A stretch of DNA of 64,000 bases from Bordetella genomosp. 11. GTDB taxonomy: Bacteria > Pseudomonadota > Gammaproteobacteria > Burkholderiales > Burkholderiaceae_B. The DNA is taken from assembly GCF_002261215.1 (NCBI RefSeq), contig NZ_NEVS01000004.1, positions 4,092,001 through 4,156,000 of the forward strand. The letters are read 5' to 3'. The notes beneath the pieces are model-generated. The model worked only from the letters and a program-made list of their open reading frames with translations, did no database searches and was not told where the DNA came from. Numbering within the stretch: position 1 is the first letter of the stretch; every line of letters starts with the position of its first letter. The translations under genes and the position numbers were made by a program. This document shows, piece after piece, positions 21,290 to 30,493 of this stretch.

Positions 21290-22066
21290 CTAGCCCAGCC
21301 GTATGCCTTCGTGCAGCGCCACCACGCCGGCGCTCAGGTTGAAGTACTGCACGCGCTCCAGCCCCGCGTCGCGCAGCATGCCGGCCAGCGTTTCCTGGTC
21401 AGGATGCATGCGGATCGATTCGGCCAGATAGCGATAGCTCGCCTCGTCCTTGGCCACCTTGCGCCCCAGCCACGGCAGGATGTTGAACGAATACCAGTCG
21501 TAGACCGGCGCCAGCGGCTTGGCGACGCGCGAGAACTCCAGCACCAGCAGCTTGCCGCCGGGCTTGAGCACGCGCGCCATTTCGGCCAGCGCCCGGTCCT
21601 TGTGCGTCATATTGCGCAGGCCGAAGGCCACGCTGACCCGGTCGAAGTAGCCGGACGGGAATGGCAGCCGCTCGGCATCGCAGACGGCCACCGGCAGCAG
21701 CAGCCCGCTGTCCGCCAGCCGGTCGCGTCCCACGCGCAGCATGGAATCGTTGATGTCGGTCAGCCACACCTGCCCTTCCGGACCGGCTCGCCGCGCGAAC
21801 GCGCGCGCCAGGTCTCCCGTGCCGCCGGCGATATCGAGTACCTTCATGCCGGGGCGCACGGCGGCGCGACCGATGGTGAAGGCTTTCCAGACCCGGTGCA
21901 GGCCGGCCGACATCAAGTCGTTCATGACGTCGTAGCGGGAGGCCACGGAATGGAAGACTTCGGCGACCTTGCGGGCTTTTTCGGTTTCCTGCACGGTCTT
22001 GAAACCGAAATGGGTAGTCCCGGAGGACGCAGCGTCCTCGCCGGGCGCGGAATTGGGGTTTTGCAT
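21290..22066 (-). CDS. ubiE: Ubiquinone/menaquinone C-methyltransferase
   Basis: A 258-aa SAM-dependent methyltransferase that methylates the benzoquinol ring in ubiquinone synthesis. It has the UbiE opening [21 protein letters not shown] and [22 protein letters not shown] motif [16 protein letters not shown] (~80-94), and the signature [20 protein letters not shown]. The frame is open to 22153, but the ATG at 22066 gives the usual short N-terminus. It is the first gene of the ubi block and is transcribed away from phoB. Confidence 0.97.
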   Translation of the reverse strand: MQNPNSAPGEDAASSGTTHFGFKTVQETEKARKVAEVFHSVASRYDVMNDLMSAGLHRVWKAFTIGRAAVRPGMKVLDIAGGTGDLARAFARRAGPEGQVWLTDINDSMLRVGRDRLADSGLLLPVAVCDAERLPFPSGYFDRVSVAFGLRNMTHKDRALAEMARVLKPGGKLLVLEFSRVAKPLAPVYDWYSFNILPWLGRKVAKDEASYRYLAESIRMHPDQETLAGMLRDAGLERVQYFNLSAGVVALHEGIRLG

Positions 22067-22239
22067 AGTGGATTCCCGAATCAACCGGGTATGGTAGCCG
22101 ATGGCGCAGGCTTCCCGGCGGTGGAACAGGCGCATCGAGCCAGGCTGCGTCACATACCTGAAATATTACGGCCATACTATCGCAACGTTCGCGCCCATCC
22201 TTCCTTCCCCAGGGCCGCCACCGTTACGCAGCACACAAC

Positions 22240-22953
22240 ATGTCCAGCACCATACTCGTAGTCGAAGATGAACCGGCCATCCAGGAACTGATCGCCGTCA
22301 ACCTGTCCTTCGCCGGGCATAAAGTGCTGCGCGCCTTCGATGCAGACCAGGCGCAGACCTTGATCCGGGCAGAATTGCCCGACCTGATCCTGCTTGACTG
22401 GATGCTGCCGGGCACTTCCGGCCTGTCGCTGGCCCGCAAGCTGCGAACGGAGGAACGCACTCGCACCGTCCCCGTTATCATGCTGACCGCCAAGGGCTCG
22501 GAGCAGGACAAGGTGGACGGCCTGGAAGCCGGTGCCGACGACTACATCACCAAGCCGTTCTCGCCCAAGGAACTGATGGCGCGCATCAAGGCGGTACTGC
22601 GCCGCCGTGCGCCGCAGCTGACCGACGACGTCATCGATGTGGCCGGCCTTAAACTGGACCCGGTGACGCATCGCTTGAACGGCGGCGGCCATCCCCTGCA
22701 GATCGGGCCGACGGAATTCCGCCTGCTGCATTTCTTCATGACGCATCCGGAACGCGTGTTCTCCCGCTCGCAGCTGCTGGACCAGGTATGGGGCGATCAC
22801 GTTTTCGTCGAAGAGCGCACCGTCGACGTCCATATCCGGCGCCTGCGCAAGGCGCTGGAGCCGACCGGCCACGATATGCACGTCGAAACCGTCCGCGGCA
22901 GCGGCTACCGGTTTACAGCACAGCTTCCGCCCGGTAAAACCAGCGCACAATGA
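22240..22953 (+). CDS. phoB: Phosphate regulon response regulator PhoB
   Basis: A 237-aa OmpR-type regulator. The receiver domain begins [13 protein letters not shown], has the phosphoacceptor Asp53 in [11 protein letters not shown], and ends with [15 protein letters not shown]. The C-terminal winged helix (~135-230) contains [21 protein letters not shown] and [16 protein letters not shown], strongly PhoB-like. It overlaps phoR by 4 bp. Expected role: activation of phosphate-scavenging genes under phosphate limitation. I found no clear Pho box in the short upstream gap with ubiE. Confidence 0.95.
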   Translation: MSSTILVVEDEPAIQELIAVNLSFAGHKVLRAFDADQAQTLIRAELPDLILLDWMLPGTSGLSLARKLRTEERTRTVPVIMLTAKGSEQDKVDGLEAGADDYITKPFSPKELMARIKAVLRRRAPQLTDDVIDVAGLKLDPVTHRLNGGGHPLQIGPTEFRLLHFFMTHPERVFSRSQLLDQVWGDHVFVEERTVDVHIRRLRKALEPTGHDMHVETVRGSGYRFTAQLPPGKTSAQ

Positions 22954-24257
22954 TTTTGTTGCGCACGATACTCCTGATCGCCCTGTGGGCGATCCTGGCC
23001 GCGCTGGCCCAATGGCTGCTCGGCAACCCCATCGGCTGGGCGCTGATGTGCGTGGGCCTGGCCCTGACCTTGCTGGCGCGCAGCACGCGCCTGCAAAGGG
23101 TGGCGCAATGGGCCCGCAATCCCGAAACGGCGCCGCCCGCCGCGGTGGGCCCCTGGGACGATATCCTGGCGCCGCTGTATCGCTACCTGCGCGGACAGGC
23201 GCGCCAGCTGACGGAAAGCCGCGATGCGATGCAGGGCATGCTGGCGGCCGCGCAGGCGCTGCCCGATGGCGCGGTCACCCTGAACCAGGATCTGCAGATC
23301 GATTGGTGCAATCGCGTTGCGCGCCAGCACCTGGGGCTGCGCCTGCCGGCCGACCGCGGCAGCAACCTGCTGAACCTGGTGCGCGCGCCCGAGTTCATCG
23401 AGTACAGCCGCCAGGAAGACTGGCCCGAGCCCATTCTGGTCAGGATGGCGGTAGGCAGCCAGGAACGCCTGTTGATGATGCAGCTGACGGCCTACGCGCG
23501 CGACCAGCGCCTGCTGATCACGCGCGACGTCACGCAGATCGAGAAACTGGAAACGACCCGGCGCGACTTCGTGGCCAACGTTTCGCACGAGCTGCGCACG
23601 CCATTGACGGTACTGGCGGGCTTCCTGGAAACCATGCGGGAAATGCCCGACGAAGCCCTGACGCGGGAACAGCGCGAGCAGTACCTGACGATGATGCACG
23701 AGCAGGCGCAACGGATGCAGGCCATCGTCGCCGACCTGCTGACCTTGTCGACGCTGGAATCCTCGCCCAACGCCGAGCCGCACCGCGTGCGCATGGCCGC
23801 GCTGTTGCAGACCGCCCGCCAGCAGACCGAGGCGCTGTCGTCCGGCCGCCATGCCGTGGCCTGGCATCTCGATGAAGGCCTGGACCTGCTGGGTTCGGAA
23901 AGCGAACTATCGTCGGCGATTTCGAATCTGCTGACCAACGCGGTGCGCTACACGCCCGAAGGCGGAACGATCACGGTCCGCTGGGAACGCCTGCCGGAAG
24001 GCGGCGCGCGCTACAGCGTGCAGGACACCGGCATCGGCATCGCCGCGCGGCACATCCCCCGCCTGACCGAACGCTTCTACAGGGTGGACCGCGGCCGCTC
24101 GCGCGCGGTGGGCGGCACCGGCCTGGGGCTGGCGATCACCAAGCACATCGCCATGCGCCACGATGCCGAGCTAAGCATCGCCAGCGAAGTGGGCAAGGGC
24201 AGCACGTTTTCGCTGCTTTTCCCGCCCGAGCGCGTGGTCGACAGCGACGGGGCCTGA
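22950..24257 (+). CDS. phoR: Phosphate regulon sensor histidine kinase PhoR
   Basis: A 435-aa membrane kinase. Two N-terminal membrane segments (about 5-22 and 29-45) separated by a tiny loop, with no periplasmic sensor, are typical of PhoR. A PAS region (~95-190) precedes HisKA with phosphorylated His213 in [14 protein letters not shown], then HATPase with [22 protein letters not shown] and [11 protein letters not shown]. The 4-bp overlap with phoB couples translation. The sensor probably reads phosphate through PstSCAB-PhoU, none of which is in this window. Confidence 0.95.
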   Translation: MILLRTILLIALWAILAALAQWLLGNPIGWALMCVGLALTLLARSTRLQRVAQWARNPETAPPAAVGPWDDILAPLYRYLRGQARQLTESRDAMQGMLAAAQALPDGAVTLNQDLQIDWCNRVARQHLGLRLPADRGSNLLNLVRAPEFIEYSRQEDWPEPILVRMAVGSQERLLMMQLTAYARDQRLLITRDVTQIEKLETTRRDFVANVSHELRTPLTVLAGFLETMREMPDEALTREQREQYLTMMHEQAQRMQAIVADLLTLSTLESSPNAEPHRVRMAALLQTARQQTEALSSGRHAVAWHLDEGLDLLGSESELSSAISNLLTNAVRYTPEGGTITVRWERLPEGGARYSVQDTGIGIAARHIPRLTERFYRVDRGRSRAVGGTGLGLAITKHIAMRHDAELSIASEVGKGSTFSLLFPPERVVDSDGA

Positions 24258-24410
24258 CCTGACACCCGCGCGGCCCTTATCGGGGCGGCGCCGCGGCGAT
24301 ACGCCATGCGGATTCGCCCTGCTCCGGGTGGGGCCAAGCCGCGTCCCAGCGCGCTTCCCTGGCATGATGATTGCGCATCCGGATCCTCGGATTTACAGGG
24401 AGCATGCAGC

Positions 24411-25610
24411 ATGACGCGTATCGTCCTGTTCGAAAACATCCATCCCAGCGGTGTGGCGGTATTCCGCGACGCCGGCTACACGGATATCCAAACGTATTCG
24501 TCCTCGCTGCCGCCGGACGAATTGCGCACCGCCCTGCGCGGCGCGCATGCCGTGGGCATCCGCTCGCGCACGCACCTGGATGCGTCGCACTTCGAGCAGT
24601 TTCCCGATGTGCGGGTCGTGGGCTGCTTCTGCATCGGTACCAACCAGGTCGACCTGGACAGCGCCCTGCATCACGGCGTGCCCGTGTTCAACGCGCCGTT
24701 TTCGAATACGCGCTCGGTGGCGGAGCTGGTCCTGGCCGAAGCCATCCTGCTATTGCGCCGCATTCCCGAAAAAAGCACGCGTGTGCATCAGGGCCATTGG
24801 GACAAGACCGCATCCGGCGCCTACGAGGCGCGCGGCAAGACGCTGGGCGTGATCGGCTACGGCAACATCGGTTCGCAGGTGGGCACGCTGGCCGAAAGCG
24901 TCGGCATGCGCGTGGTGTATTACGACGTGGAGGCCAAGCTGCCCCTGGGCAATGCGCACGCCGTGAACACGCTGGCCGAACTGCTGGCGCAAAGCGATGT
25001 CGTCACGCTGCACGTCCCGGGCGGGCGCGACACGCAGAACATCATGAGCGCCGACACGCTGGCGCGCATGAAGCGCGGCGCCATCCTCATCAATGCATCG
25101 CGCGGCACGGTCGTGGACATCGACGCGCTGCACGGCGCGCTGGCCGCCGGGCATCTGGCCGGCGCGGCGCTGGACGTGTTCCCGACGGAGCCGAAAAGCG
25201 TGGACGAGCCCCTGGCCAGCCCGCTGATCGGCATGCCCAATGTGATCCTGACCCCGCACATCGGCGGCAGCACGCAGGAATCGCAGGAGAACATCGGGCG
25301 CGAGGTCGCCGAAAAGCTGGTCCGCTACCTGCAGGCCGGCACCACCAAGGGCGCCGTCAATTTCCCCGAGCTGCCGTTCACCGAACGCACCGGCAGCGCG
25401 CGCATCCTGCATATCCATCGCAACGTACCCGGCGCGCTGGGCACGCTGGACAATCTGCTGGCGCAGCACGGCCTGAACATCCTTAGCCAGAACCTGCAGA
25501 CCCGCGGCGATATCGGCTATGTCGTCACCGACGTCGATGGCATCGTGAACGACGACATCATGAAGACGCTGTGCGGCCATCCGGTGACGATCCGCTGCCA
25601 GCGTATCTAA
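24411..25610 (+). CDS. serA: D-3-phosphoglycerate dehydrogenase (serine biosynthesis)
   Basis: A 399-aa NAD-dependent dehydrogenase making 3-phosphohydroxypyruvate. The Rossmann motif is GYGNIGSQVGTLAESVGM (~146-163), followed by INASRGTVVDIDAL and the catalytic-site TPHIGGSTQESQENIG. A C-terminal ACT domain (~325-399, HRNVPGALGTLDNLLAQHG) suggests serine feedback inhibition. This is the short E. coli-type SerA. The ATG at 24411 has AGGGAG 8 nt upstream. The remaining 153-bp gap after phoR holds its promoter. It ends 9 bp from the convergent LysR gene. Confidence 0.93.
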   Translation: MTRIVLFENIHPSGVAVFRDAGYTDIQTYSSSLPPDELRTALRGAHAVGIRSRTHLDASHFEQFPDVRVVGCFCIGTNQVDLDSALHHGVPVFNAPFSNTRSVAELVLAEAILLLRRIPEKSTRVHQGHWDKTASGAYEARGKTLGVIGYGNIGSQVGTLAESVGMRVVYYDVEAKLPLGNAHAVNTLAELLAQSDVVTLHVPGGRDTQNIMSADTLARMKRGAILINASRGTVVDIDALHGALAAGHLAGAALDVFPTEPKSVDEPLASPLIGMPNVILTPHIGGSTQESQENIGREVAEKLVRYLQAGTTKGAVNFPELPFTERTGSARILHIHRNVPGALGTLDNLLAQHGLNILSQNLQTRGDIGYVVTDVDGIVNDDIMKTLCGHPVTIRCQRI

Positions 25611-25619
25611 GGCCCTGGA

Positions 25620-26522
25620 TTATCCGCCCGCCGGGCCTGCCGCTGCCGTTCCGGCGCCAGCCTGCACCGCGGCGCGCAGGCAGGTGGCCATGCGCGCCGC
25701 CACCCCTGCCGCATCGGTGGCGCGGCGGCTGACGATACCGATTTCGCGTTCGAAGCCGGCCGCGCCCAGGTCCAGCAGGCGCAGGTCGCGCGTGTCCAGG
25801 TGCCGCGTGCGCGGCAACAGCGCCACGCCCAGCCCGGCACGCACCAGATTCGCGATGGCGTCTATTTCATCCAGCTCCACGGCTTCGTGGACCGCCAGGC
25901 GATGCCGGCGCAGGAACACGTCCACCAGCCGGCCGCCGAACGAGGCGCGGTCGTAGCGGATGAAAGGCCGTGCGCCCAGGGCATCGCGCCAGCCCATCTC
26001 CGGCATCGAGGCCGGCACGGCCAGGACCATGGGTTCGCTCAGCAACGGCTGCCACGCCAGCTCCGGCGGCAGGTTGAACGGCGGGCGGATGAGTACCGCC
26101 AGGTCCACTTCCGCGGCGTCCACATGGGCCAGCAGCGAGAGCGACACGCCGGGGACGATGCGCACGCTGACGTCGGGGAAATCCGCCCTGAACAGCCGCA
26201 AGGCGGTCACCAGCAGATCCTGCTGGACGGAGGCGATGGCCGCCACGCGCAGCGAGCCGGTGATGTGGCCGCTGCCCGCCTGCGCCACCATGCGGTTAAC
26301 GAGGCCCAGCACTTCCTCGGTCTGCGCCAGGATGTCGCGCCCCGCGTCATTCAGCGTGGCGGACCGCGCCGTCCGGTCGAACAACGACACGCCGAGGAAC
26401 TCTTCCAACCGGCGGATCTGCGCGCTGACGGCGGACTGGGTCAGGCCGAGCTGGCGCCCGGCCCCGGTGAAGGTGCCGTCGCGGGCCACGGCGACGAAGG
26501 TGCGGAACTCGGTAAGCATCAT
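25620..26522 (-). CDS. LysR-family regulator, divergent from the VOC-pxp operon
   Basis: A 300-aa LysR regulator. The N-terminal winged HTH has FVAVARDGTFTGAGRQLGLTQSAVSAQIRRLEE split over residues 8-40, followed by a periplasmic-binding-like effector domain (~90-290). The start is ambiguous: the frame is open to 26561, and ATGs at 26522 and 26519 both give the normal LysR N-terminus; neither has a good ribosome-binding site. It is divergent from the VOC gene and pxpBCA across an unusually AT-rich 94-bp gap, so control of 5-oxoproline use is likely but inferred. Confidence 0.92.
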   Translation of the reverse strand: MMLTEFRTFVAVARDGTFTGAGRQLGLTQSAVSAQIRRLEEFLGVSLFDRTARSATLNDAGRDILAQTEEVLGLVNRMVAQAGSGHITGSLRVAAIASVQQDLLVTALRLFRADFPDVSVRIVPGVSLSLLAHVDAAEVDLAVLIRPPFNLPPELAWQPLLSEPMVLAVPASMPEMGWRDALGARPFIRYDRASFGGRLVDVFLRRHRLAVHEAVELDEIDAIANLVRAGLGVALLPRTRHLDTRDLRLLDLGAAGFEREIGIVSRRATDAAGVAARMATCLRAAVQAGAGTAAAGPAGG

Positions 26523-26616
26523 TAAAATCGATTGTAAGTCCAAATAAATATCGTTTTTCAATCAAAAAAACAATCCTTAAACTAGCATTCGCTTTCTACC
26601 CACCCCGGAGTCCCGA
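26523..26616. promoter_or_regulatory. AT-rich divergent promoter region, LysR / VOC-pxp
   Basis: This 94-bp gap is strikingly AT-rich for the window, with runs of A and T and the 8-bp palindrome AATCGATT near its left end. It must carry both divergent promoters and is the natural binding region for the LysR protein. A GGAG ribosome-binding site lies 7 nt before the VOC ATG. Confidence 0.5.
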
Positions 26617-27048
26617 ATGAGTGCCCAAGCTGCCATGCCCCCTTTCCACCTGGCCTTCCCGGTCCGCGATATCGCCGAAGCCCGGCGCTTCTATGGCGAC
26701 CTGCTGGGCTGTCCGGAGGGGCGCAGCGCGCCGGAATGGGTGGACTTCAATTTCTACGGCCACCAGATCGTCGCTCACCTCGCGCCCGACGAATGCGGCC
26801 ACAAGCAGACCAGCGCCGTCGACGACCATGACGTGCCGGTGCGCCACTTCGGCGCCGTGCTCTCCATGGAGCAATGGGAAACCATGGCGGACAAGCTGAC
26901 CAAGGCCGGCACCAAGTTCGTCATCGAGCCCTATATCCGCTTCAAGGGCGAAGTCGGCGAACAGGCGACGATGTTCTTCCTGGATCCGTCGGGCAACGCC
27001 CTGGAGTTCAAGGCCTTCAAGAACATGGACTCGCTGTTCGCCAAATAA
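26617..27048 (+). CDS. VOC-superfamily (glyoxalase-like) protein
   Basis: A 143-aa vicinal-oxygen-chelate protein with paired beta-alpha-beta-beta-beta modules. It begins [24 protein letters not shown] (metal ligand His11), and ends with [18 protein letters not shown], where Glu is a second metal ligand. Such proteins include dioxygenases, glyoxalases and isomerases; the exact reaction cannot be told. It lies 13 bp upstream of pxpB and probably heads that operon. GGAG upstream supports the start. Confidence 0.88.
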   Translation: MSAQAAMPPFHLAFPVRDIAEARRFYGDLLGCPEGRSAPEWVDFNFYGHQIVAHLAPDECGHKQTSAVDDHDVPVRHFGAVLSMEQWETMADKLTKAGTKFVIEPYIRFKGEVGEQATMFFLDPSGNALEFKAFKNMDSLFAK

Positions 27049-27061
27049 GGCGCGGCGGCAC

Positions 27062-27787
27062 GTGGACACCGCGCCCGGTCAGCCGGCGCCGGTCTGGCGT
27101 ATCCACCCGCAGGGCGATCGCTGCCTGCTGATCGTGTTCGGCGATTCCATCGACGCCGGCGTCGGGCGGCGCTGCCTGGCCGTGGCGGGCCTGCTGCGCG
27201 ACGCCGGCTTGCCCGGCGTCACCGATGTCGTCCCTTCGTTCGTCGCGGTGGCGGTGCATTACGCGCCCGGGCCGGATAACGCCGGCCCGACCTTCGCATT
27301 CCTGGCCCGCCGCATCGAAACCCTGCTGGCCGCGGGCATACCCGACACGGACAGCACCGCCCGGGACGTGGATGTGCCCGTCTGCTATGGCGGCGAGCAC
27401 GGCCCCGACCTGGCGGAAGTCGCGCGCGCCGTCGGCGTCACGCCGGACGAGATCGTCGCCTTGCATACGCAGCCCGGCAGCATGGTGTTCATGCTGGGAT
27501 TCGCACCGGGCCATCCCTATATCGGCGTGCACGACGCGCGCCTGAACCTGCCGCGGCGCGCCTCGCCGCGCACCGCCGTGCCGATGGGATCGGTGGCCAT
27601 CGCCAACCGTCAGACCGTGATCTATCCCAGCCGCCTGCCGGGCGGGTGGAACATCATCGGCGCCACGCCATTGAAGCTGTTCGATGCGGCGCGCGAACCG
27701 GCGTCGCTGCTGCAGCCCGGCGACCGGATCCGCTTCGTTCCGATCGATGCGGCCACCTTCGCGCGCATGCGGGCGGAGCAGGCATGA
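27062..27787 (+). CDS. pxpB: 5-oxoprolinase subunit PxpB
   Basis: A 241-aa subunit of the prokaryotic ATP-dependent 5-oxoprolinase PxpABC, which opens pyroglutamate to glutamate. It matches the KipI/PxpB fold: LLIVFGDSIDAGVGRRC near the N-terminus and MVFMLGFAPGHPYIGV with LPRRASPRTAVPMGSVAIA in the C-terminal cyclophilin-like part. The start is GTG at 27062, 13 bp after the VOC gene. It overlaps pxpC by 4 bp. Confidence 0.94.
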   Translation: MDTAPGQPAPVWRIHPQGDRCLLIVFGDSIDAGVGRRCLAVAGLLRDAGLPGVTDVVPSFVAVAVHYAPGPDNAGPTFAFLARRIETLLAAGIPDTDSTARDVDVPVCYGGEHGPDLAEVARAVGVTPDEIVALHTQPGSMVFMLGFAPGHPYIGVHDARLNLPRRASPRTAVPMGSVAIANRQTVIYPSRLPGGWNIIGATPLKLFDAAREPASLLQPGDRIRFVPIDAATFARMRAEQA

Positions 27788-28827
27788 GCGTTCGCGTGTT
27801 GAAGCCGGGCTTGCTGTCCTCCTTGCAGGACCTGGGACGGTTGGGCTACCAGCACCAGGGCATACCGGCCGCTGGCGCCATGGACGCCAGGGCCCACCGC
27901 CTGGCCAGCCTCCTTGCGGGCAACGACCCGGCCCGCACCGCCTCGCTGGAAATCACCCTGCAGGGGCCGACGCTGCGCTTCGAACGTGCCGCCTGTTTCG
28001 CCCTGGGCGGCGCATCGCTGGGCGCAGCGCTGAACGGCCAGCCGTTACCGGTGAACCGGCCGCTGCTGGCCCGGGCGGGCGACGAGCTCTCTTTCGGCGC
28101 GCCCATCTTCGCGCCCGACGAGACCGCGCCCGGCGCGGCGCCGGGCCTGCGCGCGTATCTGGCGGTCCATGGCGGCTTCGCGGTACCGCCGCTGATGGGT
28201 AGCGAAAGCACCTATCTGCGCAGCGGTTTCGGCGGCCACCATGGGCGGGCGCTGGCCAAGGGCGACACCATCGAGCTGCGCTTGCACCTGCGAGAAGACG
28301 GCCTGGACGCGCTGGAGGATGCCCAATGGCAGACGCGGCTGTACCTGCCGGGCACGCTGGCCGCGCGGACGCGGGCCACGGTGCGGGCGATGCCGGGACG
28401 GCAGTGGGAAGACTTCAGCGCCGCGGCGCGCGCGGCCTTCGGCCAGGAGCCGTTCACCGTGACGCCGCAGTCCGACCGCATGGGATACAGGCTGGACGGC
28501 CCCGCGCTGGGCATGGACACCCCACGCCAGATGCTGTCGGAGGCCACCTGCTTCGGCACTGTCCAGGTCCCCGCCGATGGCGCGCCCATCGTGCTGATGG
28601 CAGACCGCCAGACCACCGGCGGCTATCCCAAAATCGCCCAGGTCGCCAGCGTCGATCTCCCGGCCTTGGCACAAACGGCGCCCGGTAGCACCATACGCTT
28701 TGAAATGATTTCCCTGGAGCAGGCGCAGCGGCTGGACAGCGATCGGGAGACCGCATTCGCGCACCTTGCCGCGGCCCTCGCGCCCCTGCGCGCGCTGTAT
28801 GCGCGCCATACATACGAACCGGACTGA
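27784..28827 (+). CDS. pxpC: 5-oxoprolinase subunit PxpC
   Basis: A 347-aa KipA/PxpC-type subunit. It begins VLKPGLLSSLQDLGRLGYQHQGIPAAGAMD, the classic biotin-dependent-carboxylase-like opening, and carries VTPQSDRMGYRLDG and a C-terminal GGYPKIAQVASVDLPALAQ. The ATG overlaps the pxpB stop (ATGA). It is followed 12 bp later by pxpA. Together with PxpB it phosphorylates 5-oxoproline before hydrolysis by PxpA. Confidence 0.94.
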   Translation: MSVRVLKPGLLSSLQDLGRLGYQHQGIPAAGAMDARAHRLASLLAGNDPARTASLEITLQGPTLRFERAACFALGGASLGAALNGQPLPVNRPLLARAGDELSFGAPIFAPDETAPGAAPGLRAYLAVHGGFAVPPLMGSESTYLRSGFGGHHGRALAKGDTIELRLHLREDGLDALEDAQWQTRLYLPGTLAARTRATVRAMPGRQWEDFSAAARAAFGQEPFTVTPQSDRMGYRLDGPALGMDTPRQMLSEATCFGTVQVPADGAPIVLMADRQTTGGYPKIAQVASVDLPALAQTAPGSTIRFEMISLEQAQRLDSDRETAFAHLAAALAPLRALYARHTYEPD

Positions 28828-28839
28828 CGGAGCATAGCC

Positions 28840-29619
28840 ATGGGTTTATCCATAGATTTGAACTGCGACATGGGCGAAAGCTACGGCGCCTGGAAAATGG
28901 GCAACGATGAAGGCGTACTGGAGTACGTATCGTCGGCCAATATCGCCTGTGGCTTCCATGGCGGCGATCCCGGCACCATGCGCCGCACGGTGGCCGGGGC
29001 GCTGGCGCGCGGCGTGGCGCTGGGCGCACATCCCAGCCTGCCCGACCTGGCCGGCTTCGGTCGCCGCGTCATGCAGATCAGCCCGTCCGAAGCCTACGAC
29101 TTCATGGTCTACCAGATCGGCGCCCTGGCCGGCGTGGCCGCTTCGCAGGGGGCGCGGCTGCACCATGTAAAGGTGCACGGCGCGCTGTACAACATGGCGG
29201 CCAAGGACCGCCCGCTATCGGACGCGATCTGCCGCGCGATGCGCGACGTCGATACCGGCTTGGTGCTGTACGGGCTGGCGGGCAGCGAACATATCCGCGC
29301 CGCCGAGGCACTGGGCGTGCCGGTGGCGCAGGAAGTCTTCGGCGATCGCTCCTACCAGGACGACGGCTCGCTGACCCCGCGCAGCCACCCGGGCGCCATG
29401 ATCACGGACCTGGACAAGGCGGTCGAGCAGGTACTACGCATGGTGCAGGACGGCACGGTCCGTTCGGTCAACGGCAAGGACGTGCCGGTGCGGGCCGACA
29501 CCCTGTGCATCCATGGCGACCAGCCCAATGCGCTGGTGTTCGCCAGCGGCATCCGCGCGGCGCTCGAAAAAGCCGGCATCGCGATCAAAACGGTGGCCTC
29601 GGCGCGCACGCCGGCCTGA
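28840..29619 (+). CDS. pxpA: 5-oxoprolinase subunit PxpA (LamB/YcsF family)
   Basis: A 259-aa LamB/YcsF-family protein. The N-terminus DLNCDMGESYGAWKMGND is the family signature; ANIACGFHGGDPGTMRRT, VKVHGALYNMAAKD, VFGDRSYQDDGSLTPRSHPGAMI and CIHGDQPNAL follow, including conserved His residues for catalysis. It completes the pxpBCA set in the order B-C-A. It ends 50 bp from the convergent GntR gene with a strong hairpin between them. Confidence 0.95.
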   Translation: MGLSIDLNCDMGESYGAWKMGNDEGVLEYVSSANIACGFHGGDPGTMRRTVAGALARGVALGAHPSLPDLAGFGRRVMQISPSEAYDFMVYQIGALAGVAASQGARLHHVKVHGALYNMAAKDRPLSDAICRAMRDVDTGLVLYGLAGSEHIRAAEALGVPVAQEVFGDRSYQDDGSLTPRSHPGAMITDLDKAVEQVLRMVQDGTVRSVNGKDVPVRADTLCIHGDQPNALVFASGIRAALEKAGIAIKTVASARTPA

Positions 29620-29637
29620 AGGCCGATTTGCCGGCGG

Positions 29638-29664
29638 CGCGCGCCGTTCCGGCAACGGCGCGCG
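29638..29664. terminator. Strong GC hairpin between convergent pxpA and GntR genes
   Basis: A perfect 11-bp stem (CGCGCGCCGTT / AACGGCGCGCG) with a 5-nt loop fills the gap between two convergent stops. No U-tract follows on either strand, so termination may be Rho-assisted or the hairpin may protect mRNA ends. Confidence 0.5.
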
Positions 29665-29669
29665 GTCCG

Positions 29670-30356
29670 TCAGGCCGCGCCGGTTCCACGCGCGCTGACT
29701 TCTTCGGCATAGGCGCGCAGTACCAGCGGCAACATCCACTGCGCGCATTCGCGCCGGGCCGCCGCCGCCCGGTCGAATTCGCGGCCGGCGATCGCTTCGC
29801 TCACCCGGCCGACGAAAGAAGCCACAGCGCCCACGTCGGAAAAGCCGCGGCGGTACAGGTTGTAGCGCAAGGGCTCGCAGCGCTCGTTCAGCCGATGCAC
29901 GGCCTCGCGCAAAGGCTCGTTGCCGACAAAATCGACGATTTCCAGGAAGGCATGGCGCACGGTGGATAGATAGCTCAGCACGGCGCGCTTCGGCTCGCAG
30001 CGCTCCAGGCGGGCATGCACCTCGCGCAGGCGGCCCAGCAGCGGTTCAAGGTCCTCGTGCTCGGACAAGCCGCGAATGGCATAGCCTTCCAGCTCGGCGC
30101 GCAGCAAATAGAGCTGGCGGATTTCACGCTCGGTGTACAGCACCACGCGAAACCCCCGCCGCTGCGCATGCGTGGCCAGCCCGCTCAGCTCGAGCAGGCG
30201 CAGCGCTTCGCGTATGGGACTGCGGCTGGTACCGAAACGCCGTTCCAGCTCCTGCTCGCGCAGCGGCTGGCCGGGGGCCAAGGTGCCGTCGATAATCATC
30301 TGACGCACCTGCTCGTAGAGCAGGTACGGAATAGTGGCCGGCGCCTTGATTTCCAT
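29670..30356 (-). CDS. GntR-family (FadR subfamily) transcriptional regulator
   Basis: A 228-aa regulator. Winged HTH (~10-70) includes RFGTSRSPIREALRLLELSGL; the FCD ligand domain (~85-215) has a conserved YLLRAELEGYAIRGL and a helix with STVRHAFLEIVDFVGN. A TTG-started longer form from 30374 is possible, but ATG at 30356 has AGGA six nt upstream. It converges with pxpA and lies downstream of the flavin dehydrogenase, beyond that gene's terminator. A regulator of either neighbour is possible; no evidence decides. Confidence 0.9.
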   Translation of the reverse strand: MEIKAPATIPYLLYEQVRQMIIDGTLAPGQPLREQELERRFGTSRSPIREALRLLELSGLATHAQRRGFRVVLYTEREIRQLYLLRAELEGYAIRGLSEHEDLEPLLGRLREVHARLERCEPKRAVLSYLSTVRHAFLEIVDFVGNEPLREAVHRLNERCEPLRYNLYRRGFSDVGAVASFVGRVSEAIAGREFDRAAAARRECAQWMLPLVLRAYAEEVSARGTGAA

Positions 30357-30451
30357 ACCCCTTCCTGAAGGCAATCATTCGGTCGCGCTCGTGGCGCATA
30401 ACACAATGATACAACCCGATAGAGGCCGAAATCGGCTTCCCGCCAAAATTC

Positions 30452-30476
30452 AAAAACGCCGCGGCCGAGGCCGCGG
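30452..30476 (-). terminator. Rho-independent terminator of the flavin/Fe-S dehydrogenase
   Basis: On the minus strand CCGCGGC-CTCG-GCCGCGG (7-bp perfect stem, 4-nt loop) is followed after CG by TTTTTG. It starts 17 bp past the stop at 30494 and separates that gene from the GntR gene. Confidence 0.85.
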
Positions 30477-30493
30477 TTTCCAAGGCCAGTCCG

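Noticed and set aside
22154..22239. A Pho box before phoB
   Set aside because: I could not find two adequate direct repeats of the CTGTCAT type in this gap.
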